Shown: positions 41,758-51,256, numbered from the stretch's first letter. The stretch: 64,000 bases of DNA from Polynucleobacter sp. AP-Kaivos-20-H2 (GCF_018882215.1 NZ_JACVOX010000002.1:729737-793736); one strand, 5' to 3'. A program made the numbers and translations. Notes: a model not told the origin generated them from the letters alone.

Positions 41758-42312
41758 ATGATCAATCCAGAACAAACTAGAGCATCTAGCTCTAAAGGTT
41801 GGAGTCCCTATTTGGCAGGTGCCTTAGTTGGAGTGCTGGCTATCGTTTCTGTCTATCTGACTACCGTTTATATGGGCAAGTCCACCTACTTAGGAGCATC
41901 AACTACTTTTGTTCGCGCGGCAGGTCTAGCAGTTCAAGTGGTAGACCCTAGCTATGTTGCACAAAATGTTTATTACGCAAAAGAAAAGGTTGTCATTGAT
42001 TGGCAATTTCTCATGGTGATTGGCATCTTCTTTGGCGCATTGCTTTCCTCAAAAATGGATGGCAGTTTTAAGTTAGAAAGCTTGCCACCATTATGGGAAA
42101 AACGTTTTGGCTCTTCAGTTCCAAAGCGTGCTGTATTTGCTTTTGTTGGTGGCATCGTGGCAATGATTGGCGCTCGCTTAGCCGATGGCTGTCCTAGTGG
42201 ACATGGACTGAGCGGCATGATGCAGTTATCAGTAAGTTCTTTTGTCGCATTAGCCATGTTCTTTGGTTTTGGCGTCATCGTCGCAAACTTCATGTACAGA
42301 AAGGCAAGCTAA
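41758..42312 (+). CDS. YeeE/YedE-family membrane protein, first subunit
   Basis: This 184-residue protein has about four membrane helices and the family motif ADGCPSGHGLSGMMQL, where the cysteine is thought to handle thiosulfate or sulfane sulfur in YeeE-type transporters. It pairs with the next gene (2-bp gap). Two adjacent half-size YeeE/YedE genes are typical of bigR/pmpAB-type sulfur operons. Confidence 0.85.
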   Translation: MINPEQTRASSSKGWSPYLAGALVGVLAIVSVYLTTVYMGKSTYLGASTTFVRAAGLAVQVVDPSYVAQNVYYAKEKVVIDWQFLMVIGIFFGALLSSKMDGSFKLESLPPLWEKRFGSSVPKRAVFAFVGGIVAMIGARLADGCPSGHGLSGMMQLSVSSFVALAMFFGFGVIVANFMYRKAS

Positions 42313-42314
42313 TC

Positions 42315-42845
42315 ATGTCTATAGATCAACTATTAGGATTAGCAACTGGCGTTATCTTTGGTTTCTTATTACAAAAAGGGCGTGTCTTGCGCTATGACAA
42401 GCAAGTTGCCGCATTGCTATTAAAAGACATGACAATATTTAAGTTCATGCTCTCAGCCATTGTTGTGGGTATGTTTGGTGTTTTAGCTTTGCATGAGATG
42501 GGGCTTATTACATTGAGCCTTAAAGCAATGAATGTCGGTGGCATTTTGGTGGGCGGCGCATTGTTTGGTGTGGGTTGGGCAGTCTTGGGCTATTGTCCCG
42601 GTACCTCAGTAGGTGCAGTGGGTGAAGGTCGCTGGACTGCAATCTTTGGCGTGATTGGTATGGTTGTAGGCGCAGGAATTTATGCCCAAATGTATCCATT
42701 CTTTAAATCAACGGTGCTTGCTTGGGCCGACTTAGGAAAGATTGGCTTACCTGAGACTATTGGTGTTAATCAATGGGTTGTTGCCGGAGTATTCGCGTTG
42801 ATTACCCTTGGTATGTTTCGCTGGTTTGAGAAAAAAGGACTTTGA
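42315..42845 (+). CDS. YeeE/YedE-family membrane protein, second subunit
   Basis: This 176-residue, multi-helix protein is the second half of the pair. It contains the motif GWAVLGYCPGTSVGAVGEG with the conserved cysteine. Together the two probably form one pore for a reduced sulfur compound (import of thiosulfate or export of a detoxification product). A degenerate palindrome of type C (near 42895) follows. Confidence 0.85.
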   Translation: MSIDQLLGLATGVIFGFLLQKGRVLRYDKQVAALLLKDMTIFKFMLSAIVVGMFGVLALHEMGLITLSLKAMNVGGILVGGALFGVGWAVLGYCPGTSVGAVGEGRWTAIFGVIGMVVGAGIYAQMYPFFKSTVLAWADLGKIGLPETIGVNQWVVAGVFALITLGMFRWFEKKGL

Positions 42846-43004
42846 AGGTATGCGAGAGCTTTGTAGTTGGCTCTCGCCATCCCTTAACCTAAGCGTCGAT
42901 TTAAGGGATAACTGGTCAACCCATAGTTGAGCAATCTAATCAAGCAATGTTTTTTAATGCTTCTAAGGCGCATAATAAAAGGGTAAATTAAAAAAAGGGT
43001 AGCC

Positions 43005-44357
43005 ATGATTGATACGCTCATTCTTAGCAGAATTCAATTTGCTTCGAATATGACCTTTCATATTCTTTTCCCAACGATATCCATTGCATTGGGGTGGGTA
43101 CTCTTCTATTTCAAAGTTAAATTTAATAAAACAGGCGATTCGATATGGAGTGAGGCTTATCAATTCTGGGTCAAGATATTTGCCTTAACTTTTGCTCTGG
43201 GTGTTGTTAGTGGCATTACGATGAGCTTTCAGTTTGGAACCAATTGGCCTGGATATATGGAGACTGTAGGCAATATCGCAGGGCCATTACTGGGTTATGA
43301 GGTTTTATCCGCATTCTTTCTTGAGGCAACTTTTTTAGGAATCATGTTGTTTGGCTCTAAGCGAGTCTCTCAAAGGGCTCATACTGTCGCCACATTTCTA
43401 GTTGCTTTCGGTACTTCGCTTTCAGCATTTTGGATCATTGCATTAGATTCATGGATGCAAACTCCGCAAGGGTTTGTGATGATCAATGGACAAGCACATG
43501 CGACCAGTTGGATTGAGATTGTCTTTAATCCTTCGATGCCCTATCGCTTGTTCCATATGATGACAGCCTCATTTTTGACGGCAACATTTTTAATTGCAGG
43601 CATTTCTGCTTATCGATGTTTAAAGGGTATTAATCTTTCTGGCAACCGAGCCCTGATTAAGTTAGCAATGTCTGTAGCGGTTGTATTGACACCATTTCAA
43701 ATTGTGCTTGGTGATTTGCATGGCCTAAATACATTGGAGTATCAACCTGTAAAAGTGGCGGCAATGGAGGGAATTTGGGAAACAACAAAAGGCGCCCCTG
43801 CGGTTTTGTTTGCCATACCCGATGAAAGACTTAAAGCTAATCAATATGAAATAGCCATTCCAAAGCTGGCATCTTTATATTTGACCCACTCATTAGATGG
43901 AGAGGTGAAAGGTTTAGATGCCTTCCCTGGCGCTACTCCACCAGTTAAGCCCGTGTTTTTTGCTTTTCGCATTATGGTGGGAATTGGTATGTTGATGCTC
44001 TTTACTGCGGGCGTTGGTTTCTATCTGACTAGAAAAAGTAAAGAGCTACCAAAGTGGTTTTTAAAGATTCTTAATGGTATGACTTTTTCTGGCTGGTTGG
44101 GGGTCATTGCTGGTTGGTATGTCACCGAAATAGGCAGACAACCCTACCTTGTTAATGGGGTGCTTAAGACTGCTGATGCGGTTACTAAAGTACCTGCCAA
44201 TATGGTTTTAGGCACCCTGGTAATGTACGTAGCACTTTATTTGGGGCTCATTGTTTCTTACATTTGGGTGGTTTTTTATTTGGCAAGACAAACTAATCCT
44301 GTGCATATTATTGATGGGCAAAAATCAGGCTTGACCAACAGCATTGCCGGAGCATAA
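43005..44357 (+). CDS. cydA: Cytochrome bd ubiquinol oxidase subunit I
   Basis: This 450-residue haem-bearing subunit has His19 in MTFHILFP as expected haem ligand, a GLNTLEYQP/KVAAMEGIWET quinol-oxidation region and the C-terminal GWYVTEIGRQPYLV. The short length indicates a short Q-loop of the CIO (cyanide-insensitive) subgroup. Oxidases of this kind are relatively resistant to sulfide, which fits the sulfur genes upstream. Confidence 0.95.
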   Translation: MIDTLILSRIQFASNMTFHILFPTISIALGWVLFYFKVKFNKTGDSIWSEAYQFWVKIFALTFALGVVSGITMSFQFGTNWPGYMETVGNIAGPLLGYEVLSAFFLEATFLGIMLFGSKRVSQRAHTVATFLVAFGTSLSAFWIIALDSWMQTPQGFVMINGQAHATSWIEIVFNPSMPYRLFHMMTASFLTATFLIAGISAYRCLKGINLSGNRALIKLAMSVAVVLTPFQIVLGDLHGLNTLEYQPVKVAAMEGIWETTKGAPAVLFAIPDERLKANQYEIAIPKLASLYLTHSLDGEVKGLDAFPGATPPVKPVFFAFRIMVGIGMLMLFTAGVGFYLTRKSKELPKWFLKILNGMTFSGWLGVIAGWYVTEIGRQPYLVNGVLKTADAVTKVPANMVLGTLVMYVALYLGLIVSYIWVVFYLARQTNPVHIIDGQKSGLTNSIAGA

Positions 44358-44359
44358 AC

Positions 44360-45373
44360 ATGATTCCTAATTTATCTGAACCATCTGGCTGGTTGCCCCT
44401 TTTCTTTTTGGTTGCAATGGGCATTGCAATGGTTGCTTATGTTGTTCTGGACGGATACGACCTTGGTGTAGGTATCTTGCTGAATCAGGCAAGTGAGCCC
44501 GAAAAAGACACTATGATTTCATCAATCGGCCCTTTTTGGGATGCGAATGAAACGTGGTTAGTGCTTGGAGTTGGCGTACTCTTGATTGCCTTTCCAATGG
44601 CGCATGGAATCATTCTGACCGAGCTTTATTTGCCTGTGGGCATCATGTTGGCCGGCTTAATATTGCGAGGCGTATCTTTTGACTTTCGCGCAAAAGCACA
44701 TTTGAGCCAGAAGGCAGTCTGGAATTTTTTATTCTTTTTTGGTAGTTTCTTGGCGGCGGCATCCCAAGGAGTGATGGTTGGTAGAGAGGTGATTGGTTTT
44801 GATTCCGGCTACTTAGGTTGGATATTTTCTTTCATCGTGGCGCTTTGTCTACCTGCCGGATATGCTCTATTAGGGGCCAGCTGGCTGATTATGAAGACGT
44901 CTGGCGAGTTACAACTTAAGGCTGTTGGCTGGGCAAGAAAATGCCTCTTATTAACGGCGCTAGGTGTTGGGATTATTTCTGTAGCGACACCATTCTTTAG
45001 TTCAGCGATTGCGGCTAAGTGGTTTAACCTCCCTAACATCTTTTTCTTGCTTCCTTTTCCAGTTCTGACTCTGGCGTGTTTTGTCTTAATTGATTTGAAC
45101 TTGCTAAAAATGCAAAGAGATAAGCCGGCGCCAGTTTGGATTCCCTTTGCCCTAAGCGTAGCCATCTTTGTTCTAGCTTTTTTAGGAATCGCTTACAGCA
45201 TGTTTCCTTACATCGTCGTGGACAAAATGACAATCTGGGAAGCGGCTTCTGCTACAGAGTCATTATGGGTAATATTTTGGGGTGCTGTAATTGTGCTACC
45301 AACTATTATTGGATACACCATTTATTCCTACAAAATCTTCTGGGGCAAAACCGAGCCGCTCAGTTATTACTAA
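44360..45373 (+). CDS. cydB: Cytochrome bd ubiquinol oxidase subunit II
   Basis: This 337-residue membrane subunit has the typical VLDGYDLGVGIL near residue 30 and GPFWDANETWLVLG at about 59-72. It starts 2 bp after cydA. No cydX-like small ORF could be identified downstream. A set of palindromes starts 15 bp after its stop. Confidence 0.95.
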   Translation: MIPNLSEPSGWLPLFFLVAMGIAMVAYVVLDGYDLGVGILLNQASEPEKDTMISSIGPFWDANETWLVLGVGVLLIAFPMAHGIILTELYLPVGIMLAGLILRGVSFDFRAKAHLSQKAVWNFLFFFGSFLAAASQGVMVGREVIGFDSGYLGWIFSFIVALCLPAGYALLGASWLIMKTSGELQLKAVGWARKCLLLTALGVGIISVATPFFSSAIAAKWFNLPNIFFLLPFPVLTLACFVLIDLNLLKMQRDKPAPVWIPFALSVAIFVLAFLGIAYSMFPYIVVDKMTIWEAASATESLWVIFWGAVIVLPTIIGYTIYSYKIFWGKTEPLSYY

Positions 45374-45388
45374 AACAGCAATGTAAGC

Positions 45389-45515
45389 GTCGATAAAATC
45401 GGCGCTTGCTGAAGCGTCCTTTAAAAGGACATCTTATATATGCATATATACGTATATATGGCTATCAAAGTAAAAGTCGCCGTGATAATTAACGATAAAT
45501 GTCGTTTTAAACGAC
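45389..45515. repeat. Palindromes after cydB (degenerate C, A with arm, B)
   Basis: After cydB come a degenerate type C (45389-45403), type A (45416-45430) with the same ACATCTTATATATGC tail as at 40538, and type B (45501-45515). The rest of the gap up to att copy 2 (45516-45686) holds no convincing gene. Confidence 0.8.
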
Positions 45516-45686
45516 ATTTATAGACACTATGGTGATTGATTGGAGTGGTATGGCGACGCAATCTGTACACACAGAAAAATTGCCCCTCGCAAGATTCTGA
45601 TTTCATTACCAAATTTGACCGACACAAGGACACACAATTTTTTGACAAGTCCAGACTGGTGACTCAAGCCCTTGAAATCCTAGCGA

Positions 45687-45831
45687 AAGCGGTCTATCGG
45701 AGGATATTTGAAAATCCTTGTGTCGGTGGTTCGATTCCGCCCCGGGCCACCAAGAATTCTCCGAACACGAGAAGTGGTCCATAGAATACCTAGTCTTAGC
45801 CGCGGTCAGGCACCATTTCCCCTAGGTCTTC
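45687..45831. repeat. att repeat copy 2
   Basis: The 55-nt tRNA-Phe core (45708-45762) is preceded by a 21-bp arm (from AAGCGGTCTATCGG) shared only with copy 3, and followed by about 70 bp similar to the flanks of copies 1 and 3. The tRNA 5' half is absent, so this is not a functional tRNA. It is the junction between elements 1 and 2. Confidence 0.9.
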
Positions 45832-45854
45832 CAGATTTCCCCTTGACTAGAAGC

Positions 45855-45967
45855 GTCCTTTAAAAGGACAGTTATGAACGAGGGGATTAGCCATCCTTGT
45901 GTCAGTCAAGTGTCGCTTAAATCGACACTCATCTAGGGTGGTTACTTGCCATGTCGTTTTAAACGAC
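45855..45967. repeat. Palindrome triad after att copy 2 (A, C inverted, B)
   Basis: A at 45855-45869, C on the opposite strand (GTCGCTTAAATCGAC, 45912-45926) and B at 45953-45967 repeat the order and approximate spacing seen after att copy 1. The first gene of element 2 begins 65 bp later. Confidence 0.85.
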
Positions 45968-46031
45968 TTTAATCAGAAAAGTGTCAAAATAGTACTAATA
46001 ATTGAAGCGATAAATTAAATGAGGCGGGTTA

Positions 46032-46982
46032 ATGGATTTATATCAAATTACAAAGTCTGGCTTAAAAGCAGTTGAGAAATCAGCGTTTGATTTAGAGAAA
46101 GACATTCAAGCATTGGTCGAGGCTAATTTAAATAACTTATTTGATCTTCAATTTGTTTCTTCTGAATTTACAGTCGGCGAATTCCGCATAGACACTCTGG
46201 GTTTTGATGAGGAAGCATCAGCATTTGTTATCGTTGAATACAAGAAGGGCAGCAGCTATTCAGTGGTTGATCAAGGCTACTCCTACTTGTCCACAATGTT
46301 AGAAAGTAAGGCCGAGTTCATTCTTGAGTTTCAAGAAAGGACTGGTAAGGCATTAAAGCGCGATGAGGTTGATTGGACGCAATCAAGAGTAATCTTTGTA
46401 TCGCCAGCTTTCAATACCTATCAAAAAAATAGTGTAAATTTTCGTGATATGCCTTTTGAGCTATGGGAGATTAGGCGCTATAGCAATGACTTGATTGGCC
46501 TAGAGCAACATAAGCCAACTTCAAAAGAGAGTGTTGAGAAGATAAGTAAATCAAGCTCTGTGATTTCTAGTGTTAGCTCCGAGATTGAGGTTGTAGAAGA
46601 AAGTGATCATCTATCGAAGTCTAGTGAGACCTGTATAGAGTTATGGGATCAAATAAAAGAGCACTTTTTGGGCCTTGGTGATACTGGGCTATCAACCAAG
46701 AAGCACTATGTAAGCATTAAAAGAAATACAACAAACATTTGTTATGTTCATTTTCGAAAAAATAACTTGGTAATAGAGATCAATAGGGGAATAGAGTATC
46801 CAGACGGCACAAAGTCAAAGGACTTTTTTACATTAGACGACCCAAAAAATTATTGTCGCGAAAGAGATTTTAATTGGGCAAGCGGCAACAAGGGCGCAAA
46901 TTATTCATTTGATGTTAAATCAAAAGATGATTTGGAGTATGCCTTATGGTTAATTAAACAAAAATATGATTCGATGCAGTGA
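46032..46982 (+). CDS. PD-(D/E)XK nuclease-like protein with DUF5655 domain
   Basis: In this 316-residue protein, residues 20-150 look like a PD-(D/E)XK endonuclease-type fold: EKDIQALVEANL, then RIDTLGFDEE and FVIVEYKKG provide E, D and E-x-K. Residues 200-316 resemble DUF5655, with FDVKSKDDLEYAL near the end. It lies directly upstream of the mod-res pair and may be a third component of that defence locus (inference). A type A palindrome separates it from mod. Confidence 0.75.
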   Translation: MDLYQITKSGLKAVEKSAFDLEKDIQALVEANLNNLFDLQFVSSEFTVGEFRIDTLGFDEEASAFVIVEYKKGSSYSVVDQGYSYLSTMLESKAEFILEFQERTGKALKRDEVDWTQSRVIFVSPAFNTYQKNSVNFRDMPFELWEIRRYSNDLIGLEQHKPTSKESVEKISKSSSVISSVSSEIEVVEESDHLSKSSETCIELWDQIKEHFLGLGDTGLSTKKHYVSIKRNTTNICYVHFRKNNLVIEINRGIEYPDGTKSKDFFTLDDPKNYCRERDFNWASGNKGANYSFDVKSKDDLEYALWLIKQKYDSMQ

Positions 46983-46991
46983 TCATGAAAT

Positions 46992-47006
46992 GTCCTTTTA
47001 AAGGAC
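46992..47006. repeat. Palindrome type A
   Basis: GTCCTTTTAAAGGAC, 9 bp after the stop of the nuclease-like gene and 18 bp before the mod start. Confidence 0.85.
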
Positions 47007-47024
47007 AGTTACAGTAAGGTAAAG

Positions 47025-48557
47025 ATGCCATTTTTAGATTGGATAAACAAGAACGAAGCAATTCAAGTTGCTAGAAATGTTCCATATCATTTAATTAAAA
47101 AAGAAAAAAAATATGGCGAGGAAACTGAAAATCTTTTAATTCAAGGCGATAACCTGCTTGCTCTAAAAGCATTAAAACCTTTTTTTGCAAACAAAATAAA
47201 GTGCGTTTTTATTGATCCGCCATACAACACTCAGTCAGCCTTTACTCACTATGACGATAAGTTAGAGCATTCTCAGTGGCTATCAATGATGTATCCAAGA
47301 GTGGTGCTGTTGAGGGATTTGTTGGCTGAGGATGGCAGTATTTGGGTGTCACTTGATGATAACGAAGCCCATTACTTCAAAGTTTTAATGGATGAAATTT
47401 TTGGAAGAGCAAATTTTGTTGCAAACGTTGTTTGGGAAAAATCAGATAGTCCAAAAATGGATTCCCACTTCTTCTCTTCCCGTCACGATCATATTTTGGT
47501 CTATTCAAAGTCTATTGATAATTTTTCATTAAAACGTCTCAAGCAAGAGACTCAAGAACATTACAACCGAGTCGATGAAAGTGGAAGGCAATATTACACA
47601 AAGCCACTTCGCGCAATGGGGGGGCAGGGCGATTCAAGGGAATCTAGACCTAACTTGTATTACGGTTTAACAGCGCCTGATGGCTCAGTCATTTTTCCAG
47701 TTAGGACAGATGGCAAAGATGGAGCATGGCGTTGGAGTAAAGATAAGGTTAATGAGGAGTTAGGTCGAATTGACTGGGTAAATGGAAGAAATGGTTGGAG
47801 TCCATATTTCCGCATTTATGCCGATACAACTACTGGAAGGCCTGCAGAAACAATTTGGACTCATGCGGATGTTGGGAGCAATAGAACTTCAAAAGCAGAG
47901 ATCAAGGCTTTATTCCCAGATACTCAGGCTTTTACAACTCCAAAGCCTGAATTTTTAATACGGCGAATACTAGAAATTGCTACCAATGAAGGCGATTTTG
48001 TTTTGGATTCTTTTCTTGGCTCTGGAACAACTGCGGCTGTTGCACATAAGATGCTTCGTAAATATATCGGGATTGAATTTGGCGAACATGCAAAAACGCA
48101 TTGTGTACCGAGGCTAACGCAAGTGATTAAAGGTGAGAGAGGTGGGGTTTCTGATGTTGCGAATTGGATAGAAGGGGGTGGATTTAATTTTTGCACTCTT
48201 TCATCGCCAGCATTTTTAGAGACGGGATTGATAAATCCTGAGATTAACTTTAAAGAATTGGCCAGTTTTATTTGGCACTTTGAAACTAATTTACCTTCAA
48301 GCGGCGATTTTAAAAACCCATTGTTAGGAATTTATGAGGGCACCGCATACTATCTTTTGTATAACGGAATACTTGGGGATCGAAAGCCTAGTAGTGGTAA
48401 TGTTTTAACAAAAGATGTTGTCAAGGCTATAAATGAAATTTTCCCTCACGATGGGCCTAAGGTAATTTATGGTGAAACCACTAGATTAGGTTCCAGTCGC
48501 CTAGATGCTGAAAAGATTACTTTTAAGCAGATTCCATATGACATTAATGTAATCTAG
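47025..48557 (+). CDS. Type III-like DNA methyltransferase (Mod)
   Basis: This 510-residue beta-class N6-adenine or N4-cytosine methyltransferase has catalytic DPPY (in FIDPPYNTQSAF) before the SAM motif DSFLGSGTTAAVAH. The variable region between them is the target-recognition domain. It is 6 bp upstream of the helicase-nuclease gene. The motif order and partner indicate Type III; length is at the short end for Mod (usually about 550-650). Codon use looks more AT-rich than core genes, suggesting transfer. Confidence 0.9.
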   Translation: MPFLDWINKNEAIQVARNVPYHLIKKEKKYGEETENLLIQGDNLLALKALKPFFANKIKCVFIDPPYNTQSAFTHYDDKLEHSQWLSMMYPRVVLLRDLLAEDGSIWVSLDDNEAHYFKVLMDEIFGRANFVANVVWEKSDSPKMDSHFFSSRHDHILVYSKSIDNFSLKRLKQETQEHYNRVDESGRQYYTKPLRAMGGQGDSRESRPNLYYGLTAPDGSVIFPVRTDGKDGAWRWSKDKVNEELGRIDWVNGRNGWSPYFRIYADTTTGRPAETIWTHADVGSNRTSKAEIKALFPDTQAFTTPKPEFLIRRILEIATNEGDFVLDSFLGSGTTAAVAHKMLRKYIGIEFGEHAKTHCVPRLTQVIKGERGGVSDVANWIEGGGFNFCTLSSPAFLETGLINPEINFKELASFIWHFETNLPSSGDFKNPLLGIYEGTAYYLLYNGILGDRKPSSGNVLTKDVVKAINEIFPHDGPKVIYGETTRLGSSRLDAEKITFKQIPYDINVI

Positions 48558-48563
48558 AGATAA

Positions 48564-51239
48564 ATGATTAAATTAAAAAACTATCAAATAAATGCTTTGG
48601 ATGTACTGAAAGATTTTTTATTGTTATCCCGAAGCATGACATATCAGGAGGCATTTAATAAATCTTTAGAGAGGCAGGATAGATTTAATGAGCCCTTTAA
48701 TCAAATTTTTAGGAGTGCACCTTCAGTATGTTTGAGGGTGCCAACAGGTGGCGGAAAGACCTTACTTGCGGCCTATAGCATTGATATTGCCGCGAAATCA
48801 ATGCTGATATCCGAGTCTCCAGTAGTTTTATGGTTGACACCTTCAGATGTTATTAGAAGCCAAACAGTAGAGGCTTTGTCAGATCCAAGTCATCCATATA
48901 GACAGGCAATCGCTAAATCATATGGCGATCGAGTTCGGGTGGCTGATCTGGAGGGTTTACAAACAATAAATCCACAAGATGTAGGTAGCACCTGCATTAT
49001 TGTTGTAGCTACTATTCAATCTTTTAATGTTACTAATACTGCAAAAAGAAATGTTTATTCTTTTTTTGAAGAATTGGCACCACATTTTTCTGGTCTACAA
49101 AAGAATCAAACGGATCTTTTGGAAAAGGTTACTAACGAAGATTTAGAAGTGCAGAAATACTTAACTGAAAAGGACTTGGGAAGAGTCAAATATTCAGTTG
49201 CAAATTGGCTCAACTTACAAAATCCAATAATTATTGTTGATGAAGCACACAATAATCGAACGGATACATTTTTTACAACCCTGGATAGGCTCAATCCTTC
49301 CTGTGTAATCGAACTTACAGCTACTCCCGTAAGGGGGAATAACGTTCTTTATCATGTCTCCGCCCAAGAATTAAAAGCTGAGCAAATGATAAAGCTACCA
49401 ATCGTATTGGCTGAGCACCCAACAGGATGGAAAGACTGTTTGAGGGATGCAATTTTAACAAGAAAAAAGTTAGCCACTCTTGCCGAAAATGAAGCCGAAT
49501 ATATACGGCCCATAGTTTTAATTCAGGCGGCTCCTCGTGGGAATGAGGCGGTAGTTGAGGTAGTAAAAGACTATCTTATTAATGACGAGCATATTCCCGA
49601 GGAAGATATTGCAGTTGCCACTGGTTCGGAGAGGGGCTTAGAAAACATTAATCTTTTTGACAAAGATTGCCCCATTAAATATGTGATAACTGTAGAGGCG
49701 CTAAAAGAAGGTTGGGACTGTTCTTTTGCGTACGTATTGGCTTCCTTGCAATCGGTCAACTCCTCGAAAGATGTAGAGCAATTATTGGGCAGGGTGCTTC
49801 GCATGCCTTATGCAAAAAACCGTTCACAAGAGCCGCTCAATAAAGCATACGCACATATAGTTGCAGAAAATTTTGCTGAAGCGGCGGCAGGATTAAAAGA
49901 CCGAATGGTTCAAAATATGGGCTTTGAGAGACTTGAACTCGCATCGGTCCTTTTACCTGCAGACAACCAAGGCTCTGGTGGAGATGGATCAAAACAAGCT
50001 ATCAAGATACCCGAGTGCCTAATTCAAGTCTCAGCCGCTCCAGATACTAAAAATTGGCCTGAACAAATAAAACAGCTTGTTGAGGTACGGATGAATTCTC
50101 AAGGCGCTGTTTTAGTGGTTAATTATCAAAACTCGGAAGAGCTTAAGCAGGCCCAGCTTTTTGTAACGGAATCTGTAAAGGCTAGAGATAAAGAAAGCGT
50201 AAGAAGTCAATTTGATGATCATCATGCTATTCGACAAGCAATTAAGTCCCCAGCTCTACTCGGATATGAATTCAGTCCGATTCCTCAGCTTTGTATTGAG
50301 TTAGATGGTTCGTTAGATTTGGTTGAGCAGGAAACTTTATCTTCATTGGGAAGTTGGAGCTTAAGCTCCAGCCCACCACAATTGGCGGGGTTCAATTTAA
50401 ATGAAGATACAAAGGAATTTGAAATAGATATATCTGGCCAGCGGGTTACTTGGAAGATGTCCACCAACCATCAGATAGATTTAAATAGCTTAGAAAGCGA
50501 TGTCACAGAAAATGATCTCATTAGATGGTTGGATCAACAGGTAATGGATCGTTATTGGGGAATCACCCAAAATGACCTACAAGTGTATTTAAAAAAATTA
50601 ATCACCCATTTAATTGTTGATAGGGGTTTTACAAAAACATCACTGGTTCGTGGAAAAAATCCCTTATCTACTGCTATAAGGCAAGAAATTAATAGATTGA
50701 GAAATTTAGCAATAGAAAAAGGATTTCAATCCAGTCTGCCCAAGATGCAAATTGCAGGTCAAGACGAGATTAAGTTTTTTAGTTTTCAATATAAGTCAGG
50801 CGAGTACGCCGCAAGAAGTTTATATAGGGGAAGTTATGAGTTCCAAAAACATTACTACCCAGTAATACATGATTTGAAAGAAAAAACTGCATCAGGCAGA
50901 ACCGCAGAGGAATTTACTTGTGCCTTAATGTTGGATTCAAATCCCAGCGTGAAATATTGGGTAAGAAATATAGAGAGGCAAAGTAAGCAATCATTTTGGT
51001 TGCCAACTTCCACAGACTACTTTTATCCAGATTTTGTTGCTGAATTAATGGATGGTCGAATACTTGCGGTTGAGTACAAGGGTGACCCTTACGCAACTAA
51101 TGATGATTCAAGAGAAAAAATTTCAGTTGGCGAGCAATGGGAAAAAGCCAGCAATGGGCAATGTTTATTTTTATTTGCTGTGGCTCATGATGACAAAGGA
51201 CGGTCGGTAGAGAAGCAGATACAAGATAAGCTAATATGA
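48564..51239 (+). CDS. Type III-like restriction enzyme (Res), DEAH helicase-nuclease
   Basis: This 891-residue protein has an N-terminal SF2 helicase (Walker A PTGGGKT, Walker B DEAH, motif III TATP, and motif VI region QLLGRVLRMPYAK). A long middle domain leads to a C-terminal PD-(D/E)XK nuclease (PDFVAELMDGRILAVEYKG). It would restrict DNA unmodified at the Mod target. The frame is intact, so the system is probably functional. Confidence 0.92.
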   Translation: MIKLKNYQINALDVLKDFLLLSRSMTYQEAFNKSLERQDRFNEPFNQIFRSAPSVCLRVPTGGGKTLLAAYSIDIAAKSMLISESPVVLWLTPSDVIRSQTVEALSDPSHPYRQAIAKSYGDRVRVADLEGLQTINPQDVGSTCIIVVATIQSFNVTNTAKRNVYSFFEELAPHFSGLQKNQTDLLEKVTNEDLEVQKYLTEKDLGRVKYSVANWLNLQNPIIIVDEAHNNRTDTFFTTLDRLNPSCVIELTATPVRGNNVLYHVSAQELKAEQMIKLPIVLAEHPTGWKDCLRDAILTRKKLATLAENEAEYIRPIVLIQAAPRGNEAVVEVVKDYLINDEHIPEEDIAVATGSERGLENINLFDKDCPIKYVITVEALKEGWDCSFAYVLASLQSVNSSKDVEQLLGRVLRMPYAKNRSQEPLNKAYAHIVAENFAEAAAGLKDRMVQNMGFERLELASVLLPADNQGSGGDGSKQAIKIPECLIQVSAAPDTKNWPEQIKQLVEVRMNSQGAVLVVNYQNSEELKQAQLFVTESVKARDKESVRSQFDDHHAIRQAIKSPALLGYEFSPIPQLCIELDGSLDLVEQETLSSLGSWSLSSSPPQLAGFNLNEDTKEFEIDISGQRVTWKMSTNHQIDLNSLESDVTENDLIRWLDQQVMDRYWGITQNDLQVYLKKLITHLIVDRGFTKTSLVRGKNPLSTAIRQEINRLRNLAIEKGFQSSLPKMQIAGQDEIKFFSFQYKSGEYAARSLYRGSYEFQKHYYPVIHDLKEKTASGRTAEEFTCALMLDSNPSVKYWVRNIERQSKQSFWLPTSTDYFYPDFVAELMDGRILAVEYKGDPYATNDDSREKISVGEQWEKASNGQCLFLFAVAHDDKGRSVEKQIQDKLI

Positions 51240-51241
51240 AC

Positions 51242-51256
51242 GTCCTTTTAAAGGAC
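51242..51256. repeat. Palindrome type A
   Basis: ACGTCCTTTTAAAGGACGT extends the type A dyad to 19 bp. It starts 2 bp after the res stop codon. Confidence 0.85.

Larger units (their letters stand above)
36451..45707. mobile_element. Integrative element 1 (integrase-less, sulfur/bd-oxidase cargo)
   Basis: This is about 9.3 kb between att copies 1 and 2. The cargo comprises envelope proteins, a sulfur-handling set, a Crp/Fnr regulator and cytochrome bd oxidase. I see no integrase, transposase or replication gene in it. It carries the GTCC and GTCG palindromes found in the neighbouring elements. Mobility in trans by the integrase of element 2 is inferred from the shared att sequence. Confidence 0.75.

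Noticed and set aside
42895..42910. Complete type C palindrome before cydA
   Set aside because: Only the left half (AAGCGTCGATTTAAG) matches; the right half is GGATA, so it is a decayed copy or chance.
45708..45756. Second tRNA-Phe gene
   Set aside because: Only the 3' half (anticodon stem to CCA) is present; the acceptor 5' strand and D arm are replaced by unrelated sequence. It is an att duplication.
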